A stretch of 9,383 nucleotides of DNA from a bacterium (GTDB lineage: Bacteria; Verrucomicrobiota; Verrucomicrobiia; Chthoniobacterales; Terrimicrobiaceae): assembly GCA_009920585.1 (NCBI GenBank), contig RFZT01000075.1, positions 1 through 9,383 of the forward strand, written 5' to 3'. The first letter of the stretch is position 1; the number at the start of each line of letters is the position of its first letter. This document shows positions 6,464 through 9,383 of this stretch, piece by piece. A model generated the notes under the pieces. The model was given only the letters and a program-made list of their open reading frames with translations, had not been told where the DNA came from and did no database searches. Position numbers and translations under genes: made by a program.

Positions 6464-7192
6464 TTAGATATTGCTGCCGAGGAAGGAGTGAATGCCGCAC
6501 TCGCTTTTATCGAAGCCAGTCCAGCGACCTGCCCGCTCATTGTCGCCATCAGCGACCGGGCGAGTGCAAGGTTGGCAGCCGATGGAGCGGTATCCGCGTG
6601 CGGCAAGGGGGTTCGATGGGAGTTTGTGCTCGGCGATGTAGGCCTGAACAGCCTCGCGGGACCACGCGGCCAAGGGGTTGAGTTTGACGATGTATTGGTC
6701 GCGAAGGACGTCGAAGTGGTAAAGCTCGGCAATGCGCGTCGTTTCCCTTGTCTCATTTTGCTGCCGACGCAGGCCCGTGATCCACATGTCGAGCGAGGCG
6801 AGTTTTTTCTGCAGCGGAATGACTTTGCGAAGAGAGCAACAGAGGTCTGGCTTGTTGTTCCAGAGTTCAGGACCGAGTTCGGCGGCCTGTTCGTCTACGG
6901 TTTGCTCGGGGACGAGCGACTCGATGGTGAGGTCGAAGCGGGCTTCGATCTCCGCCTTCAGAGCGAGGGTTTCGGGAAAGAGGAGGCCAGTATCGATAGT
7001 GAAAACCGGAAACCGAAACCCGTGAGTGTAGGCCGTGTGCATAACAACGAGGCCAGCTCCCTGAAAGCTGGTGCCGATGGCGGCGCGCTCGCCGAACTCC
7101 TGCCAAGCCCACGCGAGTGTGTCGTGCAGACTGGCTGATTCAAACTCATCCGCTTTTTGGCGGATGAGGTCTCGGTCAAACAGTGATGACAT
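6464..7192 (-). CDS. cysH: Adenylyl-sulfate (APS) reductase, [4Fe-4S] type
   Basis: Reduces APS to sulfite using thioredoxin in assimilatory sulfate reduction, in the cytoplasm. The 242-residue length is normal. TSFQGAG (41-47) is in the place of the family's SSFGAE phosphate-binding loop. TIDTGLLFPETL (65-76) and GLRRQQNETR (140-149) are typical PAPS/APS reductase motifs. The two pairs Cys118-Cys119 and Cys206-x-x-Cys209 form the CC...CxxC set that binds the [4Fe-4S] cluster and marks APS-using enzymes, in contrast to cluster-free PAPS reductases of the E. coli type. Cys232 in the C-terminal ECGIH (231-235) is the catalytic, sulfite-carrying residue. No cysD, cysN or sir gene is in the window. 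A 137-bp gap separates it from transketolase, so it may have its own promoter; I see no clear one and no Shine-Dalgarno sequence before the ATG. Confidence 0.93.
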   Translation of the reverse strand: MSSLFDRDLIRQKADEFESASLHDTLAWAWQEFGERAAIGTSFQGAGLVVMHTAYTHGFRFPVFTIDTGLLFPETLALKAEIEARFDLTIESLVPEQTVDEQAAELGPELWNNKPDLCCSLRKVIPLQKKLASLDMWITGLRRQQNETRETTRIAELYHFDVLRDQYIVKLNPLAAWSREAVQAYIAEHKLPSNPLAARGYRSIGCQPCTRPVADGDNERAGRWTGFDKSECGIHSFLGSNI

Positions 7193-7329
7193 CGTGTTGG
7201 GTTGACAGCTCAGATTTAAGAAAACGCACAGAATTCAAGCGATGAAAGGGCATTATCTGAACCCTCGCCGCATTTTTTGTCTTGTCCGTGCTCTCGGTGT
7301 CCTCGGTGGTCAATCCTATCGGACTTAGG
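7193..7329. other. Intergenic region between transketolase and cysH
   Basis: This 137-bp gap follows the transketolase stop and precedes cysH on the minus strand. It holds a period-9 repeat (listed separately) and a run of six T at 7273-7278. I see no strong hairpin terminator, no S-box/SAM riboswitch fold (the gap is also short for one) and no convincing -35/-10 pair. A cysH promoter is expected in 7193-7280 but cannot be placed. Confidence 0.4.
7285..7311. repeat. Nonamer-type intergenic repeat (CACAGAG/CTCGGTG family)
   Basis: Three consecutive 9-nt units are visible: TCCGTGCTC (7285-7293), TCGGTGTCC (7294-7302) and TCGGTGGTC (7303-7311), followed by AATCC. On the minus strand this reads as ACCACCGAGGACACCGAG and onward. 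It is like the very common intergenic tracks of the type 'ACCACAGAGACACAGAG' found in many bacterial phyla. Its dispersal in this genome is inferred, not seen. Confidence 0.55.
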
Positions 7330-9312
7330 TTAAAGCGATTTAGCCGCTTGGACGAGATGGGTCGGCGTGATGCCGAGTTGTTCCATCACGATATTGCCGG
7401 GGGCGCTCAGGCCGAAGCGGTCGATGGCAACTGTCTTGCCGTCGAGGCCGACGTAGCGGAACCACGGATCAGAAATTCCGGCTTCAATCGAAACGCGTTT
7501 GCGGCAAGCTTTTGGCAGGACGGATTCCTTGTATTCTGCGGTCTGGCTTTCGAAGCGCTCAAAGCAAGGCATCGAAACCACGCGGGTTCCCGCACCGAGT
7601 TCGGAGGCGGCTTTCATCGCGTGTTGGAGTTCGCTGCCGGTGGCAAGAAGGATGAGGTCGAGAGGGGCGGTCTCTTTTTTGGCGATGTAGCCACCTTTGA
7701 AAACACCCTCGCGGCGGGTCTCTACGGGGATCTCATTTAAGGTGGCGATATTCTGGCGTGAAAGGACGAGCATGGTCGGTCCGGTGGTCTTCTGAAAGGC
7801 GGCAGCAAAAGCGCCGGCGGTTTCTTCGGGATCGCCGGGGCGAATCACGTCGAGGCCAGGAATCGCACGGAGAGCTGCGACGGTTTCCACTGGTTCGTGA
7901 GTGGGACCATCCTCACCAACGCCCACGGAATCGTGTGTGAAAATATAAACTGTTGGCAGATGCGAGAGGGCGGCGATGCGGATCGAGGGGCGTCCATAAT
8001 CGCTGAAGACGAGGAAGGTGGCCCCGCTGGCGCGGAAGATGCCATCGTAGGCCATGCCGTTCATGATGCCGCACATGGCATGCTCACGGATGCCGAAGTG
8101 GAGGTTGCGTCCAGTGCGGTTCTCGCGGTTGAAATCCCCGCCGTCTTTGATGTAATTGAGCGTGGAACCGTGAAGGTCGGCGCTACCGCTTGTCACAAGG
8201 GGCATGGCGGCGGCGACGTGCTGAAGGATGTCGCTGCCGGCTTTGCGGGTGGCGATGCTGGAAGCGGGATCAAAGGCGGGAATGGCCTTCAGGAGATCTG
8301 GGACTTTTCCGGCGATGGCATCATCGAGTTCGCTGGCGAGTTCGGCATTCGCTGCGCGCCAAGCTTGGAAATTTTTCTGCCACTCGGCATGGGCGGCGAC
8401 GAGGGACTTTTTGCGAGCTTCGAAGTAGGCCTTGGTTTCTGGAGCGACGAAGAACGTTTCATCAGGAAGCCCCATGGACTTGCGGGCCTCGGTGACAAAT
8501 TTCACTCCAGCTTCGCCGTGGGCTTTGTTGGTGCCGCAGACTTCAGGAATTCCTTTTCCGATGATTGTCTTGGCGATGATGAATTGGGGTTTTCCAGACT
8601 TTGAGGCCTTGGCCTTCTCAATGGCACCAGCGATGGCGTGGAGATCGTGGCCGTCGATTTGATGGACTTCCCAACCGTAAGCGGCGTAGCGCGCGGCGGT
8701 GTCCTCGCTCTGCGAAACTGGGCCCATGGCGTCGAGGGTGACGTTGTTGGCATCGTAGATGAGAACTAGATTATCCAAGCCAAGATGCCCGGCGAGCGCG
8801 CTAGCTTCTTGGGCAACGCCTTCCTGCAGGCAGCCGTCACCAGCGAGCACAAAAACATGGTGATCAAAAATCGTATGCGTTGGGGTGTTGAATCGACCTT
8901 CGGACATTTTGGCGGAAATCGCATAGCCGACGGCATTTGAAACGCCTTGGCCGAGTGGCCCGGTGGTGGCTTCGACTCCGGGGGTCTCGTGGAACTCCGG
9001 GTGGCCGGGGGTGATGCTGTGAAGGACGCGAAAGTTTTTCACGTCTTCCAAGGAAACAGCGAAGCCCGAGAGGTGGAGCCAGCTGTAGAGGAACATGCTG
9101 CCGTGACCGGCGGAGAGGATGAAGCGGTCGCGGTTCAACCAGCGAGGCTCATCGGGATGGAAACTCATGGCATTGCCATAAAGAACAGCACCAATATCGG
9201 CGGCGCCGAGGGGCAGGCCGAGGTGGCCGGATTTGCACTTAGTGATGGCGTCCATGGCAAGCCCGCGAGCGTCGCGTGCAGCCAGTTCAAGCGAGGTGGT
9301 ATCAAGATTCAT
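7330..9312 (-). CDS. tkt: Transketolase
   Basis: Transfers two-carbon ketol units between sugar phosphates with thiamine diphosphate and a divalent metal, in the non-oxidative pentose phosphate pathway. The 660-residue length and all three domains are complete. Expected residues are present: His30 (in SGHLGLPLG), His70 (in SAGHGSM), His104, and the thiamine-diphosphate/metal motif GDG (158-160) running to Asn189-Asn190. His265 (in NKAHG), Arg356, the catalytic glutamate Glu410 (in GIREHAM), Asp468 and His472 (in DGPTH), and Arg519 (in SRQN) follow. The last four active-site positions are each one less than in E. coli TktA (E411, D469, H473, R520). SGHLGLPLG differs from the more common SGHPGAPMG but keeps the histidine. 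The ATG at 9312 puts the first helix (LELAARDARGLAMDAI) where the family has it. It could also serve a 1-deoxy-sugar or Calvin-type route, but no such genes are adjacent. Confidence 0.96.
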   Translation of the reverse strand: MNLDTTSLELAARDARGLAMDAITKCKSGHLGLPLGAADIGAVLYGNAMSFHPDEPRWLNRDRFILSAGHGSMFLYSWLHLSGFAVSLEDVKNFRVLHSITPGHPEFHETPGVEATTGPLGQGVSNAVGYAISAKMSEGRFNTPTHTIFDHHVFVLAGDGCLQEGVAQEASALAGHLGLDNLVLIYDANNVTLDAMGPVSQSEDTAARYAAYGWEVHQIDGHDLHAIAGAIEKAKASKSGKPQFIIAKTIIGKGIPEVCGTNKAHGEAGVKFVTEARKSMGLPDETFFVAPETKAYFEARKKSLVAAHAEWQKNFQAWRAANAELASELDDAIAGKVPDLLKAIPAFDPASSIATRKAGSDILQHVAAAMPLVTSGSADLHGSTLNYIKDGGDFNRENRTGRNLHFGIREHAMCGIMNGMAYDGIFRASGATFLVFSDYGRPSIRIAALSHLPTVYIFTHDSVGVGEDGPTHEPVETVAALRAIPGLDVIRPGDPEETAGAFAAAFQKTTGPTMLVLSRQNIATLNEIPVETRREGVFKGGYIAKKETAPLDLILLATGSELQHAMKAASELGAGTRVVSMPCFERFESQTAEYKESVLPKACRKRVSIEAGISDPWFRYVGLDGKTVAIDRFGLSAPGNIVMEQLGITPTHLVQAAKSL

Positions 9313-9383
9313 AATTTGATCAGATTTCTATGGAAAGACAGCCAGCAAAGCGGCTAAGAGCGCTGTTGGCAAGCGGCAATCAA
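9313..9383. other. Upstream region of transketolase, edge of window
   Basis: These 71 bases precede the transketolase ATG on the minus strand and run to the edge. No Shine-Dalgarno sequence is seen; the last 20 bases before the ATG are A/T rich. One minus-strand frame is open from the edge to a TAG at 9356-9354, so this might be the tail of another gene, but nine codons are too few to judge. Confidence 0.3.

Noticed and set aside
6442..6466. cysH and the downstream gene as one fused or readthrough protein
   Set aside because: They share a frame, but a TAA separates them, both proteins are full length alone, and nothing marks the stop for readthrough. It is most simply coincidence plus a TTG start.
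6488..7138. 216-residue plus-strand open frame opposite cysH
   Set aside because: It is fully antisense to cysH, which has every expected motif. The translation has no recognisable domain.
7193..7329. SAM (S-box) riboswitch upstream of the sulfur gene cysH
   Set aside because: I could not find the multi-helix core or a terminator hairpin, and much of the 137 bp is occupied by a repeat track.
7897..8604. 235-residue plus-strand open frame inside the transketolase gene
   Set aside because: It lies antisense to highly conserved transketolase codons; its low-complexity Gly/Ala/Val-rich translation resembles no protein I know and is explained by GC-rich reverse codons.

Overview
The window carries nine protein-coding genes, tightly packed, with only short intergenic gaps. 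Its source is a free-living bacterium. Several features together suggest Verrucomicrobiota or a related PVC-group lineage: no gene start has a visible Shine-Dalgarno sequence, nonamer-type dispersed repeats sit between genes, and the gene mix includes an actinobacterial-type glycogen synthase, a PP_4765-type flavoprotein and a secreted SGNH hydrolase. This taxonomic call is an inference, not a demonstration. No rRNA, tRNA, CRISPR array, transposase or phage gene is visible.

Left edge (1-434, minus strand): the N-terminal part of a secreted SGNH/GDSL-type hydrolase that runs off the window. It is divergent from the next block.

Plus-strand block (551-5380): six co-directional genes with gaps of 19, 42, -4, 1 and -4 nt. 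They are a FabG-type 3-oxoacyl-ACP reductase, a SixA-type histidine phosphatase, a Corynebacterium-type glycogen/maltose-1-phosphate synthase, an FAD flavoprotein, a secreted LolA-like protein with an unusual hydrophobic C-terminus, and a four-helix membrane protein. The last four look translationally coupled (TTGA and GTGA stop/start overlaps and a 1-nt gap). The first two may be a separate unit, or part of the same one.

Convergent gap (5381-5629): a weak terminator, a nonamer repeat track and a cluster of small inverted repeats with three copies of GTTCTTTGA.

Minus-strand block (9312-5630): transketolase, a 137-bp gap with a second nonamer repeat track, then a [4Fe-4S] APS reductase (cysH), then an uncharacterised Rossmann/SAM-methyltransferase-like protein 21 nt downstream and in the same frame as cysH.

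Most of the content is ordinary central metabolism: fatty-acid reduction, glycogen synthesis, the pentose phosphate pathway and sulfate assimilation. I found no clear new defence or mobile system. The items that most merit a second look are the uncharacterised methyltransferase-like partner of cysH, the coupled LolA-like/membrane-protein pair, and the two period-9 intergenic repeats.
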